Assembly: GCA_028564925.1 (NCBI GenBank)
Contig: CM053030.1
Coordinates: forward strand, 266,378,199 to 266,442,198
Origin: Lithobates sylvaticus
Lineage: Eukaryota > Chordata > Amphibia > Anura > Ranidae
Direction: 5' to 3'
DNA: 64,000 bases
The position numbers and the translations under genes are program-made. Below the pieces are notes generated by a model. That model was not told the origin of the DNA, searched no databases, and was given only the letters and a program-made list of their open reading frames with translations. Position 1 is the stretch's first letter, and each line of letters opens with the position of its first letter. Positions 32,006-43,739 of the stretch are shown in pieces.

Positions 32006-34571
32006 TTTTTTTTTTAAACTCTTTATTTTAATAATTTTAAACAACTCATTTCGTCTTTTACATTTAACTCACTTTGTAACATCACAACCATCAAATACAT
32101 ATTTTCTGACTTGTGTTTTACATCCACTTTTCCTTTGGGAGTCCCTCTGGCCCCCCTATTACCCTTCTAAAACAACCAACACAGCAAAAACACAAGACCA
32201 GAAAAAACACAAAACAAAAAAAAAAAAAGAAAAACACAAAAACACCAACAAAAAAAAAAAAGGGAAAATTCCCTTCATATCAGGAAAGAGAAAAAAAAAA
32301 AAAAAAAAAAATTCTCCTTTCCCCCCCTCGTCTCCCCCCCCCCCCAGGCGTCACCCACCCCCACCCCCCACCTACCTCCCCCCTATATAGAAAGTAAGGT
32401 CCCCATGTGGCCCCATACCTCTCCTCCTGATCTCTTATAGTCATTGTCAGGTTTTCCATTTGTTGAATTTCTCCAACTTTGGCCCACCATTGGGCCCTCG
32501 TGGGGGGTACGTCTTTTTTCCAGAGAGCAGGAATACAGGCTCTCGCCGCCGTGAGAAGATGTTTTAATAATGATTTTTTGTATTTTTCAACCGACATTGG
32601 GACATCATTTAATAGAAATGCAGCCGGGTTTTCTCCAAGAGACACCCCTGTAATTTGTTTTACTGTTTCCTCCACCGTCTTCCAATACTCTCTAATTTTA
32701 TCACATTCCCAGAAAATGTGCAGCATTGTGCCCTCTGATTTCCCGCATCGCCAGCACGTATTTGGCGTCTGTGGGAATATATCATGTAGCATGCTTGGGG
32801 TCCTGTACCACCGGGTGAGAATCTTATACGCCCCCTCTTGGAATCTACTTGCTATTGATGTTTTGTGTACAGCTCTCAGTATTTTTTCTTTTTGTTTTTG
32901 GGAGAACGTGACCTTCAAATCTTTTTCCCAGGCACATATATAGCTTAACTTTTCGGGGGCTTCATGTCTTGTAATCATTTCATAAAAATATGACAGGGGG
33001 TGTCTCAGAATCTCGCCGTCCAGACAAATCTGCTCAAACTCCGACAACCCCCGAATTTCGAGGTATTTTTTACTTTTTGAGAGAATATAAGCACCCAGCT
33101 GCATTGCTCTAAAGTAGTCTAGTTCTGGGGTAAGTTGGTTTTCTATCTCCCCTCTTGTCATTATTTTCCCTTCTTTTGAAAAATGTATAATCCTATTTAT
33201 TCCCCTACTTCTTAAATCAGAGAATTTCTTATCCGATAGACCTGGCTCAAAGTCATATGTACCTAATATAGGTACCATAGGGCTTGGTTCAGTTGATATC
33301 TTGTTTTTATTGAAAATCTTTTTGCTTATATTTAGGGTTGCCCCGATCAATGGGTGTTTTTTAACTGCCATTGGAATATCCTTTCCAGCCATCCATGCCA
33401 GCCCCTCCAAGGGGGCTCTGCTCAACGTTTGTTCCATATTTACCCATGGCTTCTTTTTTTTAGCACACCACTCCTTTATTCTGACTAAGTGTGTGGCCTC
33501 CTGATACTTGCATGGATCTGGGAATCCAATGCCACCTTTCTCTTTGGGTAGGACCAGAATGGATCTTCGTAATCTTGCAGGCTTTCCGGCCCATATAAAA
33601 CTTAAAAATCCTGACCGCAGCTCTTTCATAAAGCTTTGGGGGATCTTTACTGGCAAAGTTTGAAATAAGTATAGGAGCCTTGGCATTACATTCATTTTAA
33701 TTATGTTCGTCCTCCCAAACCACGTAAAAATTTCTTTATCCCACCTTTTCAGGTCTGACCTTATTTGTTTTAACATTGGGGCATAATTTAGTTCAAACAC
33801 CCTACTTAAGATTTTAGGTATCTTGGTCCCTAGATAATCAATATGTGAGTCTGTCCATCTGAATTTGAATTGGGAGGTTATCTGATCCGTCATGGATTCG
33901 CTCATTTCTAATCCCATGGCTTCTGACTTATTGTAATTCACTTTAAAATTTGCTATGTCCCCGAATTTCCGTAGCTCCCCCAGAAGGGGAGGCAGGGATA
34001 TGGCTGGAGAGGATATAAAAAAAATCAGATCATCTGCAAAGGCAGCTAGTTTATGTTCCTCAGTGTCTGTATTTATGCCTCTAATGTCTCGATTTGAACG
34101 TATTTTCCTTAGAAATGGTTCCATTGTAAGGACAAAAATAAGGGGTGATAGTGGGCATCCCTGGCGAGTTCCATTTTGAATTCTAAAAGGGTCTGAGAGT
34201 CTGTCGTTTACCTTCACCCTAGCAGTTGGTACTGAGTACAGATTTTGGAACCATCTCAGCATTCCCTCCCCTAGACCGATATGTTGTAGTGTGGCCCGCA
34301 GATACAGCCAGTCCACCCTATCAAAGGCTTTTTCTGCATCTGCTGAGATTATTGTTAAGGGTTTGTGTTGACTTTGGGACCAATATATTGCGTTTATTAC
34401 TCTTTGTGTGTTCTCCCTCCCTTCCCTCCCTGGGGTAAACCCAACTTGGTCGGGATGAATAAGTACTGGGATATATTCAACCAGTCTATTGGCTAGTATT
34501 TTGGAGAAAATTTTTAGGTCCACATTTAGTAATGATATTGGCCGGTAGCTAGAACACTGAGATGGATCTTT
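32006..34571 (-). mobile_element. 5'-truncated Tx1/L1-type LINE in the retroviral leader
   Basis: A 15-bp target duplication GTGAGGCTAACTTTT (31991-32005 and 34572-34586) flanks it, and a T run at the left end is its poly(A) tail read on the opposite strand. On the minus strand the frame is open from the truncation point through the reverse transcriptase to a stop at 32280. The endonuclease and ORF1 are missing, so it is a dead-on-arrival 5' truncation, common for L1-type retrotransposition. The clean duplication and open frame indicate a recent insertion. Confidence 0.92.
32280..34571 (-). pseudogene. LINE ORF2 3' part: reverse transcriptase and C-terminal domain
   Basis: The frame enters at SYRPISLLNVDLKIFSKILA, the conserved RT block before motif A. 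IISADAEKAFDRVDW (motif A) and GTRQGCPLSPLIF (motif B) follow. AFADDLIFF carries the catalytic FADD pair (motif C, near 34020 on the minus strand). The C-terminal part has CWRCGKSEGTMLHIFWECD, a C-x2-C...H...C knuckle typical of L1/Tx1 clades. The N-terminal APE endonuclease lies beyond the truncation, so the apparent Met at 34523 is internal. No stop or frameshift interrupts about 760 codons. Confidence 0.9.
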
Positions 34572-34586
34572 GTGAGGCTAACTTTT

Positions 34587-35093
34587 GATCAAAACATGCT
34601 ATGTGAATAATTCCTTTTGCCACTGACATCTTTTGCGCAGGGGAAGTCAGGTGCAAATTTTGGATATTTTGGCGTTTTGCCAACAAGGGTTCAAATGCTA
34701 ATATCTCACCAACCGTAACGGATAGTGGGGAATTGTTTGCAGCATTAGTATTACAGCAATTGAAAGTACTGTTTAAACCTGTTGGCACTTTGCCAAGAAA
34801 TTTAAAATATAAATAAAAATTGTTTGGTTATAAGAATAAGGAAAGTAATAACGTACAAAGCTTACTTATAAGCAGGGGAACCTCTGGCCAGAGGGAGTCT
34901 TTTTTGGCATTTTGCCAAGAAATAAAAAACTTTTTAATTTCAAGAAGCTTTAACTGTTAAAGGTGTCATAGGTACTATTGAATGTGGAACGGGTGAAACT
35001 GTTGTGGCTTGTCCTAAGTCATTAACTGTATGTTCTGTAGCTGATGTGTATAAATAGAGTTATAATATAAGATAAAGTATAAGAATTGTAAAC
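34587..35093 (+). other. Remainder of the retroviral leader
   Basis: A+T-rich, non-coding sequence between the LINE and the gag start. TTGCCAAGAAAT-like words recur at about 34680, 34785 and 34910, giving a weak ~120-bp repetition. A long leader is unusual for a simple retrovirus. Confidence 0.5.
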
Positions 35094-36046
35094 ATGGAAA
35101 ATCTGCCAGGAAAGGGAGGTTCGGAAGGTAAGCCGGATCAGCCCACTCCTTTAGATTTCGTGTCTGGAAACTATGGAACATATTATACTGAACCCTTCTG
35201 GAAAAACATATTGACCAGAGCACATGCTCTACAAATTGCGGGGCTAAGTGAGTGGGGACCATGTTCTGCAGAGGAATGGGAAGAAGTCACTAAAATTTGT
35301 AGCCAACATAAGCAGTATAATTATCCACCGTTTCCTTATGATAAAGAATATATGACTGAATGTTATAAAATGTGGTGTAAAGCATTGAAAAATTATAAAA
35401 AGCAATTCCCTCATCGTTCCTTAGACAAGCCTCCTGAAAAACCAACACTTGCCTCTGCCCCTGTCCAACCCCCTTGTTATGACAAGGGGGATTCAAAGGA
35501 TTATGTGCGTTTGGCACCAGTACCTCCACCGTATGCTATGATTAAAACGGATAATGACGAAAAGCCAAAAGAGACTTTATCCTTCATTATCCTCCCCTAA
35601 CAAAGATAATTCACCCCAGTCTACTGATGAAGAATGCCCAGCCCTGGAGAGTGATGAGGATGACAACACCAGCACCTCCTTAATCAAAATTCCAGTGGTC
35701 ACTGACCCTGAGAAAACTGACACAACATCTGCCACACTTGCTTTGCCTCTCATTACCATGGGAACCACGCAAGTCCAAATCCCGCTCCCGTTAGGTACTG
35801 TCAGGGAAATTAAAGAAACATGTCCCAAACCTAGAAAAGACCCCCGAGCAGCAGTTAATTTCCGAAAGAGATATTGTGAGGGGGCACGTATGTCACAAGA
35901 AGACTTAGAAGTCATAGTAAATGCTGTAGATCCCGAAAGTTCAGTGGATATAAAAATATCAAATTGGTTCAAAGCTAGTAATTTATATGAAGCTGAGGAA
36001 AACTGGCCCACATTTTGGAATAATCTCCTGGCAGCATGGAGGAAAG

Positions 36047-37288
36047 TGTCACGTACCTGGTGGTGCGAGCCCGAGATTGCAGGGAGAGGCCTCCCTTGCG
36101 TCTCCCACTCCTGGTCCCCTGGTGTGGGAACAGGAGAGCCAGGAGTGAGGAGGAGCACGGGTGCCTGGCAGGATCAACAGACCGGTGAGAAGGAAGCAGG
36201 TTAGCTGAGCTGGCGGGACCTTGGCAAGCAGGCTCACAGGTAAACTGGATAGCAGAGCTGGCAGGATCTCTGGAAAGCAGGCTCACAGGTAAACTTTATA
36301 GCAGAGCTGGCAGGATCTCTGGAAAGCAGGCTCACAGGTAAACTGGATAGCAGAGCTGGCAGGATCTCTGGAAAGCAGGCTCACAGGTAAACTGGATAGC
36401 AGAGCTGGCAGGATCTCTGGAAAGCAGGCTCACAGGTAAACTGGATAGCAGAGCTGGCAGGATCTCTGGAAAGCAGGCTCACAGGTAAACTGGATAGCAG
36501 AGCTGGCAGGATCTCTGGAAAGCAGGCTCACAGGTAAACTGGATAGCAGAGCTGGCAGGATCTCTGGAAAGCAGGCTCACAGGTAAACTGGATAGCAGAG
36601 CTGGCAGGATCTCTGGAAAGCAGGCTCACAGGTAAACTGGATAGCAGAGCTGGCAGGATCTCTGGAAAGGGATAGCAGAGCTGACAGGAACTGGACAACG
36701 GCTTGGCAGACAGGTTCGCAGGTAAGCTTGGATAGCAGAGCTGACAGGAACTGAACAACGGCTTGGCAGACAGGTTCACAGGTAAGCTTGGATAGCAGAG
36801 CTGACAGGAACTGGACACAGGAAACGGAACCACTGAATGGACTGGAAGCCAACAGGTGATCAGGCTCGTTACAGGGGTCAGACTGCAGACTGGATAGAGA
36901 CTTAGCAAGGAACCAAAGTTCATCAAAGAAGCCAGGTAATGGATCTGAACTAAGAGCAAGGTACAATGGATCAGGCAGGAGGATGGTCACAGGAAGCCGG
37001 GATCGGGTGCAGGCAGAAAGCTGGATGGTCTATGGCAAGCCGGGTCAAAAGGAACAGGTATAACAGGATCAGGTTACTTTTATTACACCACAACGCTGTA
37101 GAGCAGACAGCAAGGACCGTCTGCACAAGTCAGGCTTAAATAGGCCGGCTGGTGCTAACTAGGGCGCGCGCCCGTCTCCCTGTGCGCGGTTGTGCACGTG
37201 CCCGCGCCCGGGCGCGCACGCGCATGCGCAATGGAATCTGAGGGCCGGGACGGCCCGGGTTTAGATTTCTGGCAGGATCTTCATGACA
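36047..37288 (-). repeat. Ty3 LTR (3' LTR on the minus strand), 1242 bp
   Basis: On the minus strand it starts TGTCATGAAGATCC and ends GTACGTGACA. It contains about nine tandem 49-bp units (36230-36669; CAGGCTCACAGGTAAACTGG, ATAGCAGAGCTGGCAGGATC) and a G+C-rich end with alternating GCGCGC. Confidence 0.93.
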
Positions 37289-40200
37289 TTGCCCCCCTCC
37301 TAGGGGCAACCTCCGGGTGCCCCTCTGGGCAAATCTCTCAGGATGTGCTCTTTTGAAGGCTTGAACTAGACTCTTAGCGTGGATATTACACTCGGGCTCC
37401 CAGGAATTCTCTTCAGGACCATATCCCTTCCATTTGATCAAGAACTGATTCTGATTTCTCCTTTTTCTAACATTTAGTATGGCCTCTACCTCATATTCTT
37501 CCTCGCCATCTACCAAGACTGGGTCCGGGGGTACAGTCCTTCTGTTGGAAAAGGGGTTGGGAGTGGAGGGCTTTAACAGAGAAACATGAAAGACTGGATG
37601 GACTTTGAGGGAATCAGGAAGTTCCAACTCATAGGCTACTTCATTAATCTTTCGTTTGACTGGAAAGGGACCTAAGAACTTAGGGCCCAGTTTTTTTGAG
37701 GGACAAGCCATCCTCAGATTCAAGGTAGAGAGCCATACTGTGTCACCCGGTGCCAGTACCAATTCTCCGCGCCTCTTTCGGTCAAAGACTGTTTTGTTAT
37801 GTTCCTGGGTCCGGGCCATGGTGTCCTGTAGGAGTCGGTTATTGGAAGCAAAGAAGTCAATCTTTTCCTGAACTGCGGGCACAGTACATTCAGGAAGAGA
37901 ATTGGGCAGGAATGAAGGATGGAAGCCATAGTTGGCAAAGAAAGGCGTCTGTTGAGTGGCCGAGTGGATCGCATTGTATGCAAACTCGGCAACTGGTAAT
38001 AGGGAGATCCAATCGTCTTGGGAGAAGGAAGAAAAGCATCGTAAGATATTGTTCCAGGGTCTGATTGGTTCTTTCGGTCTGCCCATTGGTTTGAGGGTGA
38101 TAAGCGGAAGAAAACGATAGCTCAATGTTGAGGGCCTTGCAGAGTGACTTCCAGAACCGAGAGGTGAATTGTACCCCTCGGTCGGACACTATGTTGGCCG
38201 GTACCCCATGGAGTCTGATGACTTCTCGGATAAACACTTGTGCGGTTTCTGAGGCAGAAGGGGTGCCCTTCATGGGAACGAAGTGTGCCATCTTTGACAG
38301 ACGATCAACTATCACGAAGATCGTAGTGTGGTCCTCTGCTGGGGGTAGTTCCACAATGAAATCTATGGACAGCATTTTCCAGGGACGATCTGGGACTGGC
38401 AATGGCTTGAGTAGGCCCCAGGCTTTGGTTCTGTAACTTTTGCTCCGAATACACACAGTGCATGTTTCCACAAATTTCCTGCAGTCTTCCCTTAGCTGAG
38501 GCCACCAGAAGGTACGTTGTACCAATTCAGTGGTTTTGGTGACACCGAAGTGTCCGGCAAGCTTATGATCATGGCACAATTCCAGGACGGTTACCCGCAG
38601 ACCCTCGGGAATGAAAATCTTATCCCCATGCCACAATAGCCCATCCTTGGCCTGCAACCCAGGACCGGGAGTGGGTATGAGGCCACTGGAAGCCCGCCTG
38701 AGCTGGGACAGTAGGTCTTCCTGTAGCAGGAGAAAGTTTCCAGGGGCAAGGATAGTGTCTGGAGGGGAACCATCCTGGGATTTGTGGTACATACGAGACA
38801 GAGCGTCCGGCTTCGCGTTTTTGGAACCCGGACGATATGTCACGTGAAAGGTAATACGAGAGAAAAATAAGGCCCAACGGGCCTGTCTAGGTTTCAACCT
38901 CTTGGCAGTCTTCAAGTACTCTAGATTTTTGTGATCTGTGAAGATCAGGATTGGGTGAGTAGCCCCTTCTAGCAGGTAACGCCATTCCTCGAGGGCGGTC
39001 TTTATGGCCAGTAATTCCAGATCCCCCACATCGTAGTTCTTCTCGGCTGGGACAGTTTCCGTGAGAAGAATGCCACGGGGTGTAGCAGGGCTTTGATGCC
39101 CTGTCTCTGGGACAGGATGGCCCCTACAGCTATCTCCGAGGCATCCACTTCTAGGACAAAGGGCAGAGAAGGATCTGGATGCTTCAGGATAGGGGCTGAG
39201 GTAAAGAGCCCCTTGAGGGCCTCGAAGGCCCCTTGGGCCTCAGGGGACCAATGAAAACGGGTACCTTGTTTGGTGAGTTGAGTAATGGGTGCCACTATGG
39301 CCGAGAATCCCTTGATGAATTTGCGATAAAAATTGGCAAAGCCAATGAATCGCTGGATCCCCTTTTTATCTGCGGGAACTGGCCAGTCCAGGATGGCTGA
39401 GATCTTCTGGGGGTCCATCCGGATGCCTCTACTGGAGATGATCAAACCTAGGAAGGGTATGCTTTCTACCTCAAAGAGGCATTTTTCTGCCTTGGCATAG
39501 AGGCCATGTTGCCGGAGACGGCCCAAAACACTTTTAACATGTCCACGATGCAGCTCTAGGGAGGAAGAGAAAATTAGTATGTCATCAAGATAAACAACAG
39601 CAAAAACATCAAGGAAGTCCCGGAGCACATCATTTATGAAAGACTGGAAGGTAGCGGGGGCGTTACAGAGTCCGAACGGCATCACCAGGTACTCGAAGTG
39701 CCCAAATCGAGACCGAAATGCCGTCTTCCATTCGTCCCCATCCTTTATACGAATCAAATTGTATGCCCCTCTGAGGTCCAGTTTAGAAAAGATGGAGGCT
39801 GTGCCAAGCCTCTGAAACAGTTCAGGTACCAGGGGGAACGGGTAGCGATTTTTGACTGTGACCTCATTTAGGGCACGGTAGTCCACACAGGGTCTGAGAG
39901 AATGGTCCTTCTTCTCTACAAAAAATATTCCTGCACCTGCAGGAGACGTAGACGGGCGGATAAACCCTTTTTTCAGGTTATCATCAATATAGTCCTTTAA
40001 TTTACCCTGCTCCACCTCTGTTAACGGAAAAACCCTACCGAAGGGAATCTTGGCCCCGGGAAGAAGTTCAATGGGACAGTCATAGGGCCTATGGGGTGGC
40101 AGCACATCTGCCCTTCGTTTGCTGAACACATCCAGGTATGCATGGTAGACTTCAGGGATGGACTGACGTAGACCTGCCTCGTTTTCGAGGCAGAGCAAAG

Positions 40201-41626
40201 CAGAGGGTCCTGCGGGGGCCAAGGAGCCGCAGGACCTTTGGCAGTAGGGAGAAGAAAAGGCCACCTCTCCTGTGGACCAGTTGATGACCGGGTTGTGTGC
40301 TTGCAGCCAGGGGATCCCTAGAATGACTGGAAACAAGGGAGAAGAAATTATGTCCAAACATAACAGTTCTTGATGTGACTCTGAGATCACTGTGTGCAAT
40401 GGGGCAGTCTCCTGAGTCACTGGGCCAGATTTAATGGTGGACCCATCCGCCAGGTGGACGGACAGGCCCTGTTCCCTTGGACGGAGAGGAATTCGATGCC
40501 GGGCAGCAAAAGCAGAGTCCATGAAGCAACTACAGGCACCAGAGTCAATGATAGCTGTGGTTTGTAGGGTCCTCCCTGAGAACTGGAAGGAAACAGAAAG
40601 GGCAAGATGAGATGAAACCCCGGTCACAGGATCCACATAACTGGAGAGAATAGTGGGGAACTTACGGAGTTTAGCCGGGCAGTTCCGGACATAATGACCA
40701 GGCTCTCCACAGTACAGGCACAGATTGTTGCTGCGGCGTCTCTGGCGTTCTGCTGGAGTGAGAGAAGGCCGCAGGAGTCCAAGTTGCATGGGTTCTGATG
40801 CCGAAGAGACATGAGCAGGTTGAACAGGGGGAGCAGTGCGGAAGTGATTTGGACCCCTGGGAAGCATCCAGGTAGGTCTTGGGGACCCCAAGGTTCGTTC
40901 GGCCCTACGCTCCCGTAGGCGCCGGTCAATTTGGATGCTCAGGTCTATGAGGGAATTCAGGGTCTGAGGTACCCCCACTCTGGCGAGCTCGTCCTTGAGT
41001 GCGTCAGAGAGGCCCATGCGGAATTGGTGACGGAGAGCAGCATCGTTCCAGTCGGTGTCGGCACCCCAACGCCTGAACTCAGCCACATAGTCCTCTGCTG
41101 GTCTTCGACCCTGTTGGAGAGAACGTAAGGCGGCCTCCGCAGTGGTTGAGAGTTGGGGGTCCTCATAAAGCTGCGCCATGGCATCAAAAAAGGTAGAGAG
41201 ACTGGTCAATGCTGCATCCTTTTGTTCCACGAGACGGTGGGCCCAGATTTGGGGATCCCCAGTCAGTAGGGCTACCACAAAACCCACCTTGGTGGTCTCT
41301 AGAGAAAAGGTCCTAGGTTGCAAGGAAAAATGGAGTTCACAGGAGTTACGGAAAGTTCTGAAGCTACCACGGGCACCCGTAAATTTCTCTGGAGTGGGTA
41401 CCTTGGGCTCAGGTGGTAGCATCACTATAGTCTGGGTAGGTGCAGGCCCCGTTGGGGGTATTGCTGGGTGAGGAGTTCCTTGGGTACTGGATGGACCAGA
41501 CAGGGCCAGTACCCGTTCCTCCAGCCGGGTGTACCCTTGCTGGAGGTTCTTCACCGCCTCGGTCAGACCTGCTAGGTGTTGGCATAGCCCCTCCATGGCG
41601 GGGGCTCCCTGCTCGGGCTCAGACAT
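37136..41626 (-). pseudogene. gag-pol: Ty3 gag-pol: gag, protease, RT, RNase H, integrase, chromodomain
   Basis: It opens MSEPEQGAPAMEG only 13 bp inside the LTR. Parts: gag with a CCHC knuckle CLYCGEPGHYVRNC (residues ~300-315); protease with IDSGACSCF (~357); reverse transcriptase with YLDDILIFS (~678); RNase H with EVDASEIAVGAILSQ; integrase with HDHKLAGHFGVTKT and CTVCIRSK zinc-binding residues and SIDFIVELPP / IVSDRGVQF core motifs; and a C-terminal chromodomain (EYEVEAILNVRKRR, FLIKWKGYGPEENSWEPE). Gag and pol share one reading direction and probably one frame, as is usual in chromoviruses. About two breaks; otherwise whole. Confidence 0.93.
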
Positions 41627-41639
41627 GGCTGTCTGCTAC

Positions 41640-42979
41640 TGTCACGTACCTGGTGGTGCAAGCCCGAGATTGCAGGGAGAGGCCTCCCTTGCGTCTCCCA
41701 CTCCTGGTCCCCTGGTGTGGGAACAGGAGAGCCAGGAGTGAGGAGGAGCACGGGTGCCTGGCAGGATCAACAGACCGGTGAGAAGGAAGCAGGTTAGCTG
41801 AGCTGGCGGGACCTTGGCAAGCAGGCTCACAGGTAAACTGGATAGCAGAGCTGGCAGGATCTCTGGAAAGCAGGCTCACAGGTAAACTGGATAGCAGAGC
41901 TGGCAGGATCTCTGGAAAGCAGGCTCACAGGTAAACTGGATAGCAGAGCTGTCAGGATCTCTGGAAAGCAGGCTCACAGGTAAACTGGATAGCAGAGCTG
42001 GCAGGATCTCTGGAAAGCAGGCTCACAGGTAAACTGGATAGCAGAGCTGGCAGGATCTCTGGAAAGCAGGCTCACAGGTAAACTGGATAGCAGAGCTGGC
42101 AGGATCTCTGGAAAGCAGGCTCACATGTAAACTGGATAGCAGAGCTGGCAGGATCTCTGGAAAGCAGGCTCACAGGTAAACTGGATAGCAGAGCTGGCAG
42201 GATCTCTGGAAAGCAGGCTCACAGGTAAACTGGATAGCAGAGCTGGCAGGATCTCTGGAAAGCAGGCTCACAGGTAAACTGGATAGCAGAGCTGGCAGGA
42301 TCTCTGGAAAGCAGGCTCACAGGTAAACTGGATAGCAGAGCTGGCAGGATCTCTGGAAAGGGTTAGCAGAGCTGACAGGAACTGGACAACGGCTTGGCAG
42401 ACAGGTTCGCAGGTAAGCTTGGATAGCAGAGCTGACAGGAACTGAACAACGGCTTGGCAGACAGGTTCACAGGTAAGCTTGGATAGCAGAGCTGACAGGA
42501 ACTGGACACAGGAAACGGAACCACTGAATGGACTGGAAGCCAACAGGTGATCAGGCTCGTTACAGGGGTCAGACTGCAGACTGGATAGAGACTTAGCAAG
42601 GAACCAAAGTTCATCAAAGAAGCCAGGTAATGGATCTGAACTAAGAGCAAGGTACAATGGATCAGGCAGGAGGATGGTCACAGGAAGCCGGGATCGGGTG
42701 CAGGCAGAAAGCTGGATGGTCTATGGCAAGCCGGGTCAAAAGGAACAGGTATAACAGGATCAGGTTACTTTTATTACACCACAACGCTGTAGAGCAGACA
42801 GCAAGGACCGTCTGCACAAGTCAGGCTTAAATAGGCCGGCTGGTGCTAACTAGGGCGCGCGCCCGTCTCCCTGTGCGCGGTTGTGCACGTGCCCGCGCCC
42901 GGGCGCGCACGCGCATGCGCAATGGAATCTGAGGGCCGGGACGGCCCGGGTTTAGATTTCTGGCAGGATCTTCATGACA
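41640..42979 (-). repeat. Ty3 LTR (5' LTR on the minus strand), 1340 bp
   Basis: Same sequence as 36047-37288 apart from a few substitutions and exactly 98 bp more, which is two extra 49-bp units (about eleven, 41820-42360). The unique part contains GCAGACTGGATAGAGACTTA and the G+C-rich end seen in the partner. Confidence 0.93.
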
Positions 42980-43739
42980 GAAAGCCTATAAACCAGAAAT
43001 GCTCATACATGACTTAATCTCATGTAAACAGCAGTCAGGAGAAGATTTTTTTTCTTTTGTGTCCCGGCTTTATAAGATCTATTTGACATGTGATGTAGAT
43101 AGCCCACAACTTTTTGTCAGCACTGCCATGAACAATAGAGATCCAAAGGTGACCCAGGTAATTAAACTGGTCAATACTGAGTGGGCAACCATGTCCCCCC
43201 CACAGTTTGTGGATGATGTAAAGGAAAGGGCCTCCTCTGGATTTTTTAATACCAAAGGAGGACTATTCGCCCAGACCTCAGGGACTCCCACCCCCATGCT
43301 CCCAGCCTTTGATAACTCCACGTTGCAAACACAAGAATACCCAAATCAAAGCTGTTTTCATTGTGGAGACCCCTCCCATTGGAAAAAATATTTTCCACAC
43401 AGAAGAAACACCCAGGGAAATGGACAGGGTAGGTTTCAAAGGACGGGGTGGAGTGTTTCCAGAGGCAGATATCAGCGTAAATTTCCCAATTATCAAATAC
43501 AGCAATATCCTTCTCCAACACAACAAGGCCTCTCCCTGCAACACCAACAATACAGCCAAAACCAACACCCGCCTGGCCCCCGAATGCACCAAGAATATAG
43601 CCGTCCTGTAGTCAAGGTGGCCTGGCCCCCCAGAGAACGGCCAGAACCCAGAAACCTAGAATTAATTCAAATGGATTGGCCAGGGTACAATGATAACAAC
43701 CCTCGCAATAACCCCTTTCATCAACATCCATAAGGAGTA

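Larger units (their letters stand above)
36047..42979 (-). mobile_element. Ty3 (Gypsy) chromovirus with two LTRs
   Basis: This 6.93 kb element lies in opposite orientation inside retroviral gag, with a 5-bp duplication GAAAG (36042-36046 and 42980-42984). Parts on the minus strand: LTR (41640-42979), gag-pol (to 37136), purine-rich tract next to the other LTR (37289-37303), LTR (36047-37288). The chromodomain after integrase places it among chromoviruses, like the Sushi group of vertebrates. The LTRs are nearly identical apart from repeat number, so it is very young, and necessarily younger than the retrovirus. The coding region has about two breaks and otherwise looks complete. Confidence 0.95.
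35094..43733 (+). pseudogene. gag: Retroviral gag, split by a Ty3 element
   Basis: The upstream part (35094-36041) starts MENLPGKGG and includes a matrix-like region, a PPPY late-domain motif (in APVPPPYAM) and a capsid-like region with NWFKASNLYEAEENWPTFW. The downstream part (from about 42985) contains EDFFSFVSRLYKIYL and a Cys/His zinc-knuckle region, then a Q/P/R-rich nucleocapsid tail. The Ty3 element separates the two at a GAAAG duplication. Gag forms the virion shell. Here it is a broken fossil. Confidence 0.8.

Noticed and set aside
37136-37560. Chromodomain as a host chromobox gene
   Set aside because: It lies directly after integrase in the Ty3 coding region and is the usual C-terminal part of chromovirus integrase.
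36047-42979. Reading the region 30481-48189 as one large complex retrovirus
   Set aside because: The inner element has its own LTRs, opposite orientation and a GAAAG duplication, so it is a separate Ty3 insertion.
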